DNA of 64,000 nt from Epichloe hybrida (GCA_019022495.1 JAFEKR010000006.1:434001-498000), one strand, 5' to 3'; shown: positions 33,349 to 46,900, counted from the stretch's first letter. The notes: generated by a model not told the origin, from the sequence alone. Program-made: numbers and translations.

Positions 33349-35314
33349 ATGTCGAATCAGGCAGTGGGTACGGTCTATCAGATCATCATCGACGAAGTGA
33401 TCAATACGTCGCGAGTCGATTTTGAAGAGAGCGGAGTGGAGGAGAGTGTATTGGAAGAGCTGCGCCAGGTAAGCCGTTGCCTATTGTACTCTTGCTCTTG
33501 ACCTTTTGACATTACTCCGCGGAGGGGGGGTTGCATGGTTCATCTCCATCGTACAAAACGCCAAACGACATGTCCCGCACACATGAATATGGCGGTATTG
33601 CAAGTGCACACAGCGTGCAGTGCAGGTATTCCGAAAGGTGCACTCTGAAGACTCTTATGGCATGGCATGCCAGTGAGGCGGGCGGGGAAGCGGAGAGGCC
33701 TGTGGTTCTGTGGTTGTCCAAAGAAGCGGGCGGGAGGCGGGCAGGCCAGCGCTATATGGGCCTTTTTAAATGACCCCTCTGACCGACCCGACCCCCTTTG
33801 ACCCCCTTTGACCCCTTCCCCTCCCCGCCCCTGCTGCCTGCCTGGTGCACCTGGTGCACATGATGGGCATTGTCAATTATCAACCAGAGCAACCACACTC
33901 TTGCAGTCACGTGCCGCCCCATCGGGCGCCCCATTGAGGGCCGGCCCTGAATACTCGGGACGACTTGTATGCATGTCTGCATGTCTGAAGTTGGGCAGGC
34001 ACCTTTCAAGATGAACTCTCATGAGGAGAGCCGTCCTCGTCTGGAGAGAGAACAGAGAACTTATTCCCGAACACTCACTCTGTGTGCGCCGCCTGAGTGT
34101 CTGTTTCTTTCTCTGCACCTTGGACACTTGTCGTGTTCCCCAGCAGACGGGTCCTCGCCCTCGTTCTCAGCCTTGTCCCAACTTATAGAATATGCAGCAC
34201 TCCCACATTGTTTGATTGATTCGGCTGACACACTGCCTTAGGGATGGCAACAAAAGCTCTCCCAGCTTGATGTGGCTCGGTTTCCCTGGGACCCCAAGCC
34301 CGAAGCTCCTCCGCCAGCTCAAACGGCTTCTGCGCCAGCACCACCAACGGCATCCCAGCCCACAACTCAAGCTCACTTTACACCGAATATGTCTCTTCCT
34401 CCCGGCCCTCCAGGGTCCATAGGTCAAAATGGCCTCAAAGCCGAACAGGGCTTCGTCAAGCAGGAAGGTAATATCAAGCAAGAGCCTGGAACGCAGGTGC
34501 CTATGCCAGCTCTACCAAACTACAACGGCGCCGACAACAAAAACAGCCTCGCGGCCAGCAGAGCCGCCCAGAGATTAGCAGCTCAGTACGGCTCGCAGGC
34601 TGCAGGTTCCATCAGTGCCATCCACGCCAGCCAGCAGCAACAGCCACAGACGCGAGATTCACAATCGCCTCAAGGTCAAGAACTTGGCGGTGCTTCAAGC
34701 ATCAGCAACACCAGCAACGGCCAGACGGATGGTCCGGGCGATGGAGAAGACTACGAGGGTATCCTGATGCGGCGCAATGCAGAGGGAACACTCAACGAGC
34801 TCGGCCGCGTAGAGATTGACCGCATGCTCCACGGACAAATTGCCGCGCGGGCCAGGGCCATGGAGGGAGGGGGCCTTATGCTCCCTCTCAAGGCAGCAAC
34901 CAAGCACAGTGACCCATCTTCAACACGAGCAAAGGGAAAAGGAAAGGGAATTGCCGGTCACGACGGCGGAGATGACGACGAGGATATTGATGACGAAGAC
35001 GCGATTAATTCCGATCTCGATGATCCGGAAGATGACCATGACGATGACGAGGTTGATGACGAGGGACTGGGCCACATCATGTTATGCATGTACGACAAGG
35101 TGCAGCGCGTCAAGAACAAGTGGTATGTTCCATGGAAACAATTTTGCCGAGCTCCGACGGGTCTCCCCTTTTCCGAGTTTCTTCCCCCATCGCCTCTCAC
35201 TACATCGACTAACCATGTCCCTCCCCTAGGAAATGCACGCTCAAGGACGGCGTCCTCACCGTCAATGGAAAAGAATACGTCTTTCACAAAGCAACCGGCG
35301 AGTACGAGTGGTGA
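33349..35314 (+). CDS. TOA1: Transcription initiation factor IIA large subunit (Toa1, alpha/beta)
   Basis: Large subunit of TFIIA, which stabilises TBP on promoters. Exons 33349-33468, 34242-35122, 35230-35314; introns of 773 and 107 bp. Product 361 residues. Exon 1 encodes MSNQAVGTVYQIIIDEVINT to EELRQ; exon 2 continues GWQQKLSQLDVARFPWDP. Together they form the N-terminal helical-bundle domain with the W-Q-x-K-L signature. The middle is Pro/Gln-rich and poorly conserved. An acidic block (DDDEDIDDEDAINSDLDDPE) precedes the C-terminal beta-barrel: HIMLCMYDKVQRVKNKWKCTLKDGVLTVNGKEYVFHK, ending GEYEW, a near-universal TFIIA C-terminus. The first intron is unusually long for this window. Confidence 0.95.
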
Positions 35315-35522
35315 ACCCGTCGTCTAGAATTACATACAGACCAGTCCATAGGGGGGACATGTCCTCTGCGGCCAAGACGACTGCCGCGCCAATTCCAACC
35401 ATAAAATGTTATTTCCGCCCTCCCCTCCCAAAAATAAGGTGTTTTTGCCATGGGCTTACAAGGGAGTAATGGTTTTTCCTTTCGCAAATGACTCTGGATG
35501 CCTGATAGATAATACGAACCCA

Positions 35523-35586
<64 letters not shown>

Positions 35587-38500
35587 CTCAATCTCAATCT
35601 TATCTGTCTTTGTTTCACCACGAAAATTCGACAAGTTGCTCGGCGTTCGTTGCATCATGTATACAGTATCATGTACAGTAGGTCCCGTAGCAAGATGAAA
35701 CGGAAACCCCAAATATTGCTCTACTTGATAACATGACGTGTCGTTCCACCGTATGCATGTCCAAAGAAGCAGGAAAAAAAAAAAAGACGAAGCATGCATT
35801 TCAACCAGGTTATTCGCTACAAAATTCACTCTTTACCGAGCCGAATATGATGAAGTCGCGGGGACCCGAGGTTGCCTATGTGAAGCGTATAATTATAATG
35901 CGTTGTCATAGTCGTTGCTCTCAATGTAGCACTCACTCACTCTTTGTCATGGACATGGACATGGAGACAAGGCCGAGGAAGCACCAATGACGCGTGGGCA
36001 GACGGACCAGCTCGACTTGACGCACCGCCCTCGTCCTCGTCAGCCGGCACTTGTGTGAGCTCATCTTCGCGCTGGTAAAGTCCGGTCCGGACAAGTTGGG
36101 CGAGCAGGCCATTCTATTAAACCAACCAGATTTCATCAGCCTGTTTGCTCACTTGTTGTAACTCCTTGTCGGCGGAGGGCGGCCCGGAATTTCGCAGAGC
36201 CCCGCTCCTTGACCCGACAGTCTGGTTCAGCCAATGGCAGGGGGGACACTTAGAAAAGGGGGGGCGGGCATGGGAGGGCTCTGTCTGCCTACCAACAAAC
36301 AGTCAGTCTCGGACTCTCGGGGGACCAAGGAAATGGGGGGGTTTGGAGGTACACAGAGCTGACGTGTTGGCATGGCACTGCGTCAGACTAGTTTAATGTA
36401 TGTAGTCTGGTGCAAGAAACCCTTTTGTCGCCCGAAATAAGCCGCCCTGTTCTCCGTGCTCGCTGCGTCCCATCACGGCGTCAGCAGCTGCCAAATGCAA
36501 CCGAGCGCGCGTGGCGAAGTGGACTTGGATGCGCGGCCATGATCGACTTCTTTCATCCTTCTGCTTCCATTAGCAGCGCTGGCAAAATTCTGTACTGGTC
36601 TGTTGGGTTGCCATTGCCCTGGGAAGGAGTAACCTCTTGTCAACAACCTCGTCAATAACGAGCCGTCCACTCGGGTCACACTCTTAAAGAGCCCTGATAT
36701 GTTTCTGTCTTTGTGCGGAGCACAGCCGACAGCTGCTGTGCTTCCATCCCATCCATCCATCCACTCAGCTCCCGCAAATGCTTGTCCACCCTCTTACAGA
36801 AACAAAAAAGCCATAGGAGCGTTGGTTGGACGCGTGTGGGGGTCCCATGCTCTGGCAATGTGCATCAGTTCATTGTCGAACACCCAGGGCGTGCGTCTTA
36901 CACCAGTGAGTGGCATTGTCCCTGTCTCCTATGTAAAGCCATGTCCAGTCGACAACCACAGCCGCGTTGACCAGGCTTCCAAGTGATGATGTGTGTGCTC
37001 GCTCCTCTTGTGTCCTTTCCTCTTGCGTGCGAGGCAAAGATGACTCAAAGTTGGCAATTCCTGCGACGTAACACTTGCCCTCGTATTATTCATCCCTCGC
37101 GGCGACCGGATGCTTTCTGTTGCGACAAAATAGTATTTTCCAGAAGATTTGTGGACGTATATGTGCATCAGTGGCGCTTTGCGTACGAGATCGATCCAGC
37201 AGACCGAATGTCTCATCATGTCTTCGCCGTCTCGTCATGTGCGAGGTGCTGACCTCGCCTGGTTTGTCGCTGTGTGGTGGCTGGTTGTTGACTGACTGGT
37301 GTGTTCCAACACCCAACGTATGTAGTTTGGCAAATCTACCGGCAACAAGCAAATTCCGAAACACACTTCAATTTCGTGAGCGCAGGCCATGTGAACTTCA
37401 CCAGGTTTGACTTCATAATCCACCTATCCATGGATATTACAAGATTCTTCGAGTCCAGTCCCTTTCTTCTCCACGAGGAGGCGAGCTGAGCCTTGAAAGC
37501 GGGATAGCCGCTCATCAACACACCCACCAAGTGCTGGTCCGTAACCCTGTGTGGCACAGATTCGCTAACCCCAAACAATCCCTACTGGCCCAACCGGAGG
37601 GTTGGGACCTGGCTAAACAGGGTTCAGGGGCCTTGCACTCCGTCATTGTCTTGCTATACATACGTTACCCCGTGCAATTCAACTTGTTTCCAACGGAAGG
37701 TGGAAAGATTGGGCCATGGAAGGTCTGCAGCAACCCAGTGCACCACACCACACCACGCGACCTCGGGCCGCCCAGGCGACTAGCTCGATTCGTCTTCGTT
37801 GCTATTCTAGTTTAACAATCTTCAACGCTCGGTCGCCACGTCTTCTCCGCATGGTTTTCGATTGTTGTCGATTGTTGGCCGAATGGGGAGGTCTCGTCAT
37901 CCCCGGTCTCCTGGCTGTCGTCATTCGGGTGCGGACATTGACGTTTTGGCCTCCATGTCAAAGACTTTGATGCTCATTCAGACTGCCGGAGAGCATTTGC
38001 ACTGACCGAGACCAGTCAATAAAACGCCGAACAATCACGAGGGAGCATGTTCCCAGCTCAGCTTGGGACCTCGGATTCTTTCTCGGGCTGCATCTTCTGA
38101 GAGACACTTTTTGCAGAAAAAAATTGAAGACGGGCATGTAAAGAATAGTGGCTCTTTAAAATGATCAAGAGCTCTTATTGGCATCGAGGCTACAGGCTGT
38201 TGGGCTGTTGGGTTGTTGGTAGCAGTCTCAAGTTCTCAACATGTGCGAAAACTGGTACCCCTTACTCCGTACCCCATACAAAATTCTGAGTGTCTCTGGA
38301 GCATGCCGTGAGCTATCAAAACAACATAGCCAGTTGTTAGCAGAAAGCATAATTGCACCACGTCATCCGTACTTTGTAAACTCATGTGACGGTGTGGAAC
38401 TTTGACCAGGCAGCTTCGGCCCAAGGTTTCACCTGGATGAACAATGATGCCCAAAGTTAGGGTGACGAATGAGATCGAATCACATGGCGGCGCGAGAATG

Positions 38501-40799
38501 CGACAGATGGTGCGTTACAAGAAGGCTGGTGACCAAGACCAAGACTGGTCAGCCTCTTCTTTTAATCATGTTTGTAATCCGTACGCGGGCGGCTGGCGAC
38601 TCCACTGGGCCGGTCGTTGGCGGCCCCAAGTCGATTGTGGTTGTTAAATGAATGAATCAGTAGGTCGAGCGTTTCAACAACAACAACAACAGCAGCAGCA
38701 ACAAGTAAAAATCCGTCCGCCGGAAGACCTCGAAACGCTACCAGGCTAGACTCCCAGGCTTGCATGGTCTGGGTCTACGCTTGCGTGACCCAACAGCGTG
38801 GAAAGGCGGCAGTGGGACGTCAAGGGAGGGGAATCATCGCCTTATGCTTAGGGGCGGTTGCCGAGGGACCAAAGGCAAGCCAAGCCGCCTGCAGCCACAT
38901 CTTGTTGAATGACCTTTGACCAAGTGTGCAAGGGTCGCTTTAGGTCGCAGATGCACTGCAATTAGACTGGGAGGGTGGAACAATCGCGGCGATGGACTCC
39001 GGCGGTAATATCAACATCCCGAGAAATTCGTCTCGATGCCTCAGGACTCTATGGGAGAAAAAGAACCAACCACACTTTTGTATGGCATGTCCCTTTTGGT
39101 AAAGTGTCTCAAGGGAAAGTGTCGGTAATAAATGATGTTTTTCCTCCACAAATGCCCATTTTTGATGCCAGTGTGTGCAATGTCGTCGAAGAAGCGCGCT
39201 CTCCTACTCGGGGACAGTATGATTTTTCGGTGTTGGCACCTCCGTCATGGTCGCTACCCGAATTGAACCATATCCACCTCCATGCCGCGGATTATTAGTT
39301 GGGCCTTGTTGGGTTGATGCAGCCGGTTGAAACATTCTAGAGCAGAACACGCCAGGGCGGATCGCCCTGTCCCGTGTCGAGCAGCAAGCATGAGCGATTG
39401 GCCCCTGCCTGACGCTGGTGCACGGTCGCTTTTCGCCTATCTGAGGACTGGACACTCGGCGTAACGTCAGCTTCCTGGATGTGTCCCATTTTTACAAGTC
39501 TTGTGTAATACATGTACGGACGCACCTTTGACTTTCAGTTAGCCCCTTTACCTGTGAAAACTCCCGTATTCGTTGGACGTGGAAAAGGGGCTAATCGATC
39601 GGGCTGGGCGTTGGACTGGGAGGAAAGGAAAAGAGAGAAATTGTATAGCAAAACTAGTTTTGGTCCGAAGTGCCTTGAAGAATTTTTTTTGGCGCCCGTA
39701 AATCAACGCAATGATAGTAGGAGAACGACGTGATTAGCAGAATATTACATGTAGCAGTCGAGGGCGCGGATGCGGGAATGTGCTGCGCAGGGCAGGAGCT
39801 GTGCTGGGTGTTCCTGACAGAAGTGGGAACAAGGTGTCTGTGGGGCATTGGGCGGAAGGGAGGGGGGTGAACCCAGTGTCCATGGGAAGGTGCATTGTCG
39901 TGTCTGTTTTGTCACCACTGCGCCAATCCAAGCCATGAGCCAGGGAGCCAAGGCAGTCAGACAGTCAGACAGGGCTGGTCCTTGACTAAGGCGAGCGGGC
40001 CGGAGGGCGGACACGCGAGGATGGCTTGCTTTTCTTTCTTCACTAGCAGGGATACCGGAGGGATCAAGGTGTCGCCGCTCCGGGGCCTTCTGTTGGTAAT
40101 GCAAGATTGAACTTGAACGATTTTGTAAGTGACGATAAGAAAAAACAAAGCTCGCAAATCACAGCCATCTCATGTACCAGTTGCGACTGGAGTAGTTGTG
40201 TAACTCAGTTTCCAGTTTCCAAGCTTGGTCCCATTCAGGGCCCGGTAATTCACAGGGGAACTATGTATGTATCCCAAGCCTCGCTCAGTGAAGAGTCAGG
40301 CAACACGTATTACACGTATTATTCCGTGTTACGGATCTGTACAGTACACGGAGAGTTGTTCATAAGAAACGCGTGTGCCCCGCACTCCCTAATACCAAGG
40401 AGGAAAAAATTCTGAATTTAGAAACACACCCAATTGCAGGCTCCGAGCCCTGTTGAAGGGGACGCGGGTTGACAGAAGCGCGTGCGCGTCTGTGTTGGGC
40501 GAAATTATATTACGATGATGAAGTGCCGTGCGTGGGCTTTGTTTTGTTGACTGTTGGTTGCGAGCTCTGGCCGCAGATTCTGCTGCGGCCGCGAGGTCAT
40601 CGTTGGCCGACGTTGGTAACCCGATCATGACGTCTGCTTTCTTCGTCTCGATCGCTGGTCGCTCCTTCCCGGGAAGTCTGGCTGACTGACTCAACCCGCC
40701 AGGCAAGTCCCAGGCCCCCCAGGGTCTTCTCGACTCCATCTCAACTTCTTCCAGGTTGCCGTGTCTTGCCGTGGCTCGTGGCTGCGACATCGCCTCTAA
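35315..40799. other. Gene-poor intergenic block
   Basis: I find no gene in about 5.5 kb. Open frames are short, overlap each other on both strands and lack recognisable motifs. It contains a CT repeat (listed separately), a CAA/CAG trinucleotide run at 38675-38705, GTTGGGCTGTTGG-type words near 38195-38220 and a CAGTCAGACAGTCAGACAG repeat near 39954-39974. A 133-residue open frame at 40389-40790 (-) starts MSQPRATARHG, but I cannot support it. Confidence 0.5.
35531..35601. repeat. CT dinucleotide microsatellite with AATCTC tail
   Basis: CT repeats for 53 bases (35531-35583), followed by three AATCTC-type units to about 35601. It lies in the 3' flank of TOA1, about 220 bp past its stop. The opposite-strand Arg-Glu open frame is a repeat artefact. 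Confidence 0.95.
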
Positions 40800-42759
40800 A
40801 TAACTTTTAGTAATAATAACCTCACTGTTACCTCACCACTAGCTCCAGACACTGCCATTCGCCTTCCTCCCGATCAACCGCCCAGCCTCGCTTTCTTCGT
40901 TCTCTTGGCAATCCAGCTCTGTGCGCCTTTCTTCTATGATGGCTTTATTTGACCCGTTGTATGACCTCAAGCTCGTCCTTTATACCGCCAGTCAATCCGT
41001 TCATCGCACCGAACATGACCTAGTCCCAGTCCCCCTTATTACGCCGTCTTACTTAGCACCATGCACTGGTGAAAACCAGTCCAAAAACAGGAAAATATTA
41101 CTCCATAATAATAATTATGATGTTAGCGATGATAACAAAAAAATAGTGGGATCAATACCAGGCGCCATTCTGGCATTCGTTTATGGTGCCAGTCTCATCT
41201 CGGGATTCCGACAGCAGCAAACAGCCACCAGCCGTCACCACCGTCAGTCACCACGGTGCCAATCCCCTCATCGGTCGACCCCCTCGCACGCCACTTTGGC
41301 CACCCCCAAGACTTGCATCCGCGCGCCAAGTCGCTGCCTAGGCATCAAAGGTAGCCCCCCATCCCCCCCCTGTCTGTGCTGTGCTCCCCTTCACCACGGC
41401 CCTGCACCACGACCCTGCACCACGGCCCGGGGCATCGTTGTGGCCCCCGTTGTTGTCCACACACACACACCAGCCATTTCGGTCTTGCGCGCCAGGATCA
41501 GCGCCAAGTTGTGGTCAGGTCGGTCACTCTTTCCTTGTCATTGTCCTCGTCCTCGTCGCTGTACCTCGCCTCGCCTCGTCTTGCGGCCAGGACATGCGTC
41601 AGAGAACGCACACTTCACACCAACAAACCCTCTCTCACACACCTCTTCTCTTTGAACGACCTCTGCCCAGAATTGACAATCAATATTAAGGGAAGGCATT
41701 CCCCCTTCCTGACGTTTTTCCTCCTTCTAAGTTGTCGACCTTCATCTCTGGTGGCGGTTCCTATAATATAGTGGCAATCCGGCACGCTGCCGCCGCTGGT
41801 ATCCAAAGCACGGACCGCACCTCTTCCAACTCGCAACAATCCCTGTTGCTGTTCACTCTCGTCCCTTTCCACACTTGGTACCTTTTGGGGGGGGGGTGAC
41901 TTGATTGTATTTCCTGGTCTTCAAATCATTTGATTTGCAAACAAATCGGAAAAATAAGCCTTTCATTTTTCAACTTCATTATTCAAGGCGAGATTGTTTT
42001 TGTCAGTCACTCGTTTCGAAGCTTCAAGAAGAAGTCGCAACGGAACAACAGCTGGTGACAAACAAATCTTGCCTGATGGGAAAAATTTTTACTCCAGACT
42101 TATGGTATTCAAAGCGGTCTGAAGCAGTCAGAGTCGCCCAACAGTTGTTGGAGTGTTCGCACAAGCTTGACACGCGTCGCATGTGCCTGACATATTGGGC
42201 TTTGGGCGACTTGAAGATTCTTGGCTTTGGTTTGGACCTCAGAAAGAACCAACAACTATAGAAGAGAGACTAATTTCTATGTGAGTTCTGCATTTTTCTT
42301 TTCTTTGAACCCACTGTTCTTCTCAATGTTGTGATCTCGAGGATCAGCACAACTTGTGCGTCGTATCTGCTCGCAGCCACGGAGGCATGAACTGCATATC
42401 AGCATTAAATTCAATTCAGGATAATGCCATCGATTTGGAATTCCACCTCATTGAAGACACATAAATCGATGGATAGGGACGCAAATGTGGACCCACATCA
42501 TCCTACCTTTCCTCTGCGAAGCGAAACCCGTTCTCGGATCTATATCACTTGCTTGATCCCCGTTCTACCTGACAATTGTTTGTCTTTGTCCTGTTGAAGT
42601 CATAATACTACTTCCCATGTTGATGCTCTTAAGCTACATCATGGCTAACTGGAATAAAGAAGGAAACCCCAGATTAAAGTGCGGCCTACTACCGACTTTC
42701 CATTCTGAGTTGGATTCCTCGCTGTTTCCCAGTTGCCTTGCCCGACAACGCAATTCAGC
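40800..42759. other. Pyrimidine-rich, promoter- or leader-like stretch before the LaeA-like gene
   Basis: No coding gene is supported. From 40850 to 41900 the + strand is strongly pyrimidine-rich (CCTCGTCCTCGTCGCTG, CTCGCCTCGCCTCG), a pattern common in fungal promoters and long 5' leaders. A G-run ends it at 41888-41898. The remainder to 42759 is more AT-rich. It could be an extended leader or a non-coding transcript; the sequence alone cannot decide. Confidence 0.4.
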
Positions 42760-43997
42760 ATGTCCCTAATTAGGTAAGTTGTACGGTTTACTTCGGTGGT
42801 GCGATATTATCCTTCATAACCATAGCAGGGCTGATATACAATGTTGCCGCAGAGATTCAGGGCCAAGGCGTCTTGTAGATGGATTTTGGGAGTATGGCAG
42901 GTATTATGGCTCATGGAGACCGCGGAAGTATCTGTTTCCGATTGACGCGGTGAGGAATTTTCCCAAACCTCCAATTAAAATCGATTTTCATTCTATATCT
43001 GACCCAGGAGAACTTTAGGAGGAACTAAACAGGATGGACATTTTTCACAAGTTCTTCCTAGTTGCTAGAGATGAAGCTCTATTTGCCTCCCCACTGAACC
43101 CGAACCGGGACCAACCCCTTCGAATACTGGATCTTGGAACTGGTACCGGAATATGGGCAATTAATGTTGCAGAAGTGTATGAGCCGTTCAGCTGCTGCCG
43201 ACATAAGCGAAATATGCTAACGAAGGCGCAGAACTGCTGTTCCACCGGAGATCATGGTCGTGGATCTCCATCAGATTCAGCCAGCCCTGTACGTCCCTTG
43301 TTCACTCTCGTCGCGGTTGAGAAATGAGCTAATTTTGAGTAGCATTCCCCTCGGTATTTCTCCCCTTCAATTTGACATCGAAGAAGCATCATGGGAGCCT
43401 TTGATGAAAGATTGCGACTTGGTGCATATACGAATGCTCTATGGCAGTATCCAGACCGATTTGTGGCCAGATATATATCACAAAACTTTCGAGTAAGGCA
43501 GTGGCTCTCGTTTCTTGTCGAAGATAGCCGTTGAGCTTTTTCATGCACCAAGACTAATCTGCAGTAGACATTTGAAGCCTGGGTCTGGATACATGGAACA
43601 CATTGAAATCGATTGGGTGCCCAGGTGGGATGGAAACGACGTCCCGCCCGAGTCATCGCTGCATGAATGGTCCCAGCTACTATTGCAAAGCTTGGATCGT
43701 TTCAACCGGAATGCCAGAATTGATACGGGGGAAGTTCGAATAACCCTCGATAAGGCCGGGTTCGTCGATTTCAGAGAAGAGACCGTTCGGTGCTACGTGA
43801 ACCCATGGTCCTCGGAGCGTCGTGAGCGGGAAATTGCAAGATGGTTCAACCTCGGGCTTTCTCAGTGTCTCGAGGCGATGAGTTTGATGCCCATGATAGA
43901 GGGGTTGAGTATGACCAAAGAACAAGTTAAGCAGCTCTGTGACAGGGTCAAAAAGGAAATTTGCGTATTGCGCTATCACGCTTATATGACGTTGTGA
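42760..43997 (+). CDS. LaeA-like SAM-dependent methyltransferase
   Basis: Member of the fungal LaeA/UMTA methyltransferase family; some members regulate secondary metabolism and development, but the role here is unknown. Six exons: 42760-42773, 42829-42949, 43019-43176, 43232-43288, 43343-43492, 43568-43997; introns of 55, 69, 55, 54 and 75 bp. Product 309 residues. Motifs in order: [22 protein letters not shown] (the family YH/KY block), [17 protein letters not shown] motif [63 protein letters not shown], and [19 protein letters not shown]. The 14-bp first exon (MSLI) is inferred from phase and splice sites only. It ends HAYMTL at a TGA. An alternative 48-bp intron (43994-44041) would give a short different tail. 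No cluster genes surround it. Confidence 0.8.
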
Positions 43998-46900
43998 GTC
44001 TTGCCCCCCTTTCCTTCCCCTCAGAATACCAGCTTTTGAAGTCACATGTGCTGGATTTCGATACAATGAGGCTAATCCGGGTCAACCAGGCACATATGGT
44101 CTGCAAGGAGGCCATCGATTTGAAACGGACAATCTACAACCAAATTAGCCATTTAACGCTCTCGTTCATAGAGTTAGGCATGAAAAAGAAGCCGACAGTT
44201 GGATGGATTCTTCTCATTATTGACACTCATCATGGCAGGTGAGCACAAAGTATTAGTAGGAAGCACTGGTTCCAGCTGCTACTAACGCACGTACCACCCG
44301 TGAAACTATGAGCCCTCGAGAGCATTCTTTCCTTTATTTTTATTTTTATTGTTATTTGTCACCTTTGTTCTCCCAAACGTCGTTTTTCTTTTTACTTTTC
44401 TATGCGCCATGGCCTGACACAGCATCATCGATTCAAGCCGCAAGGTAGGCCATTGGGGATAGATGATACGTATTCGGCCTGTATCAACAAAGAAAAAAAA
44501 CTTTCTTTCTCGCTCTGTTTATTCCTGTTCCTCTGCCTCTCCTACAAGCGACGACAACCACAAATTGACCTCTGATTTTTTTTTTCTTTGTTCACTTCTC
44601 TTCGTCTGATACCCAGATTTTCGGAACACCACATCGTGTACCTACCTCTGATGGAGGTTGTGCTCTACGCAGGATGGCATCGGATAGCATATGATCGGTA
44701 CGGGTTTCAACCATTTCCATTCATCGGCACACGAAGCCTGTATGAGTCAAGAACATGTATGTGGCTTCCGGGGTCTAGCCGAGGGCATGTCGTTCGCAAT
44801 CATGTCGACATGTCTCGGACATGAGAGCAGGAAGAAGCCCTGCAGAGAGGGAGCCTCGGTGTATGGCTGGCGTTGGGGGCTTTCAGGTCACAGGGACGTG
44901 ACTTTGTTGGATTGGGCGAACGCTGCATTGGACCGAGACGTCCAGTTGACTACCAGCCTTGGTCCATGAACTCCTGGGGTCAGATCAGCTTCATTTCATG
45001 CGTTGCGTTGCAACAAGGCGGGAGAGTATTGGATACTGCCATGGACAAAAGACGAGTGCACATTCTCCGAATCGATTGTCGGAATGCGTTTGGTATCATT
45101 GACATCTGTCGGTTGCCAAATGTATGGGTGGGAATCTGTTGAGAATATTCCGGAGCTGCAGAAATAAGGCTTATCGCTGTGTACTGGGCACGAACAAGTC
45201 ACCAAACACATATTGTCGAATGGTGATGAGTCCTGGAACTGATTGCCAACAACCTGGGACAGCATGACAAGCAGTATACCGATTGCCCATGGTCAGAGTA
45301 TCGCCAGCAGTGACAGTATCGCATCGTGGCTGGGGCTGGAGCAGGTGGTAAGAGGGTCGGGTTGGGCTTAAGGGCTGCAGTGCAGTGTATTGATGCATGG
45401 TTGCGTGCGTCAGTTTGAATTTTGTTGCTGAAGTGATGGGGCGTATGTCGTCGCATGATGGTGCGTTTTGGAGCAGGAATATACACACGGACTATGTAGG
45501 GAGTAGCAGAAGAGAGGGAAGGAGCGGCAGGGTTGTCAGAGGGGAATTGACTAATTCTTGAGAGCCTGGTCTGGGTAAGATGCTACGTGATAATACTGGC
45601 TGGGTTGCACTGCAGACGTTATTACGGCCTTGTGGTGGGTCCGTCGCAGGAGTCTGGAATTCGAGAAGAGAAGAACTAATAACTGACCAAGAGCTCGAGA
45701 GGGTGGAGCAAAGTAAAATCAGTATCCCCTGCGAGTGCTCCGTAATCCATGATCCGTGCAGAATACTGATATCCGATTTGCTTTGAAGCCCGTTGCTCAA
45801 TCTTCAGGTTTCCCTGTGGAGGTCGATGAGGTCGATGAGATGGAGAACTTGTCCAGGTAATGTATACAATAATGTCGCTATGCGGGTATTAGCTTACTCT
45901 CGTAAGAATCCCGCGACGGCGACACAGGCGGGCCCTATTTCCGGAGTCTGTCGACCAGAACGACTTCCGGGCGACAGAGGGCGGCAGAGGAAGGGGGAAA
46001 AAAAAAAAAAACCATGACTAAAATAAAGAGCGCCGCTGTGCGAACTCAGTGCACGTGCAGGGGAGGTTGTACAGGCTCTCAATGCGGCGTGCTTTGATTT
46101 TGAAGATGCTGCATCTACTATGTCGGTGCTTATTTTGAGATAGGAATCGCGCGAACGCATAGGACAGGATAGGATAAGAGGGCTGGCTGGGCGGCTAGTT
46201 GTTGGTCTACTAGCTGTGTTGTTCTTTTTTGCTCCCTTTGCTCACTGGTGGATGCGGTACTCGTGGCACGACCCCACATTTATTACTAAGCACATCAAAG
46301 CTGCATTTGATAGCTCCCTGGGCATCGCGCCTTGTGGTCAGATTCGTTGGCCTTTTCAATTCGATGGTCTGGTACCTTCGACGAGACCGTTAACTTTCAG
46401 CATGACGGTTCATCTGAAAAATTCGTCAATCAATGGCAGCAGCAGCAGATACGGGACCATCAGCAGAAGCTAGCTATAAAGAGGGTGAATTCTAGCACCT
46501 CAGACCTTGGGAAGGAAGTCTTTTGAAGAAGGCGATGACCTTCAAAGGGCTAGCCCTGGCCCGTTGCAAATTGGTCGGCTATTCTCGGATAGCTAGGATG
46601 GCCATCTCTTTTGTTCGCGGTGCCCGCACTTGTTACGTGCTAGAATTGACGAGCGGCTATCACCTAGGCTGGCTGTGAGGCGCTGCGCGCGATTGCACAG
46701 GTCTCATTGCAATTGTATCTTCTGGTCCACCAGTAGTAATGGGCTTGTAGATAGAGGTGCCTTGGATGATGGCTGAATTTGGGATGGAAGCTCTCATCTT
46801 TATACGATGTAGTACATGAATGTCATTGGGATTCAGACAACTCTCCAGAGCCGTGCTTACGTCTTCTTGCAATCTTTGTGGAAATGGAAGCAAAAAAGGT

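Noticed and set aside
35284..35829. Minus-strand open frame rich in Arg-Glu across the CT repeat
   Set aside because: It is a translation of the dinucleotide repeat, and it overlaps the TOA1 stop and 3' flank.
40389..40790. 133-codon minus-strand frame beginning MSQPRATARHG
   Set aside because: It has an ATG and moderate length, but no motif, splice evidence or recognisable family; chance cannot be excluded.
41905..42261. 118-codon + frame (MYFLVFKSFD)
   Set aside because: No recognisable features; atypical composition; does not splice into the LaeA-like gene in any evident way.
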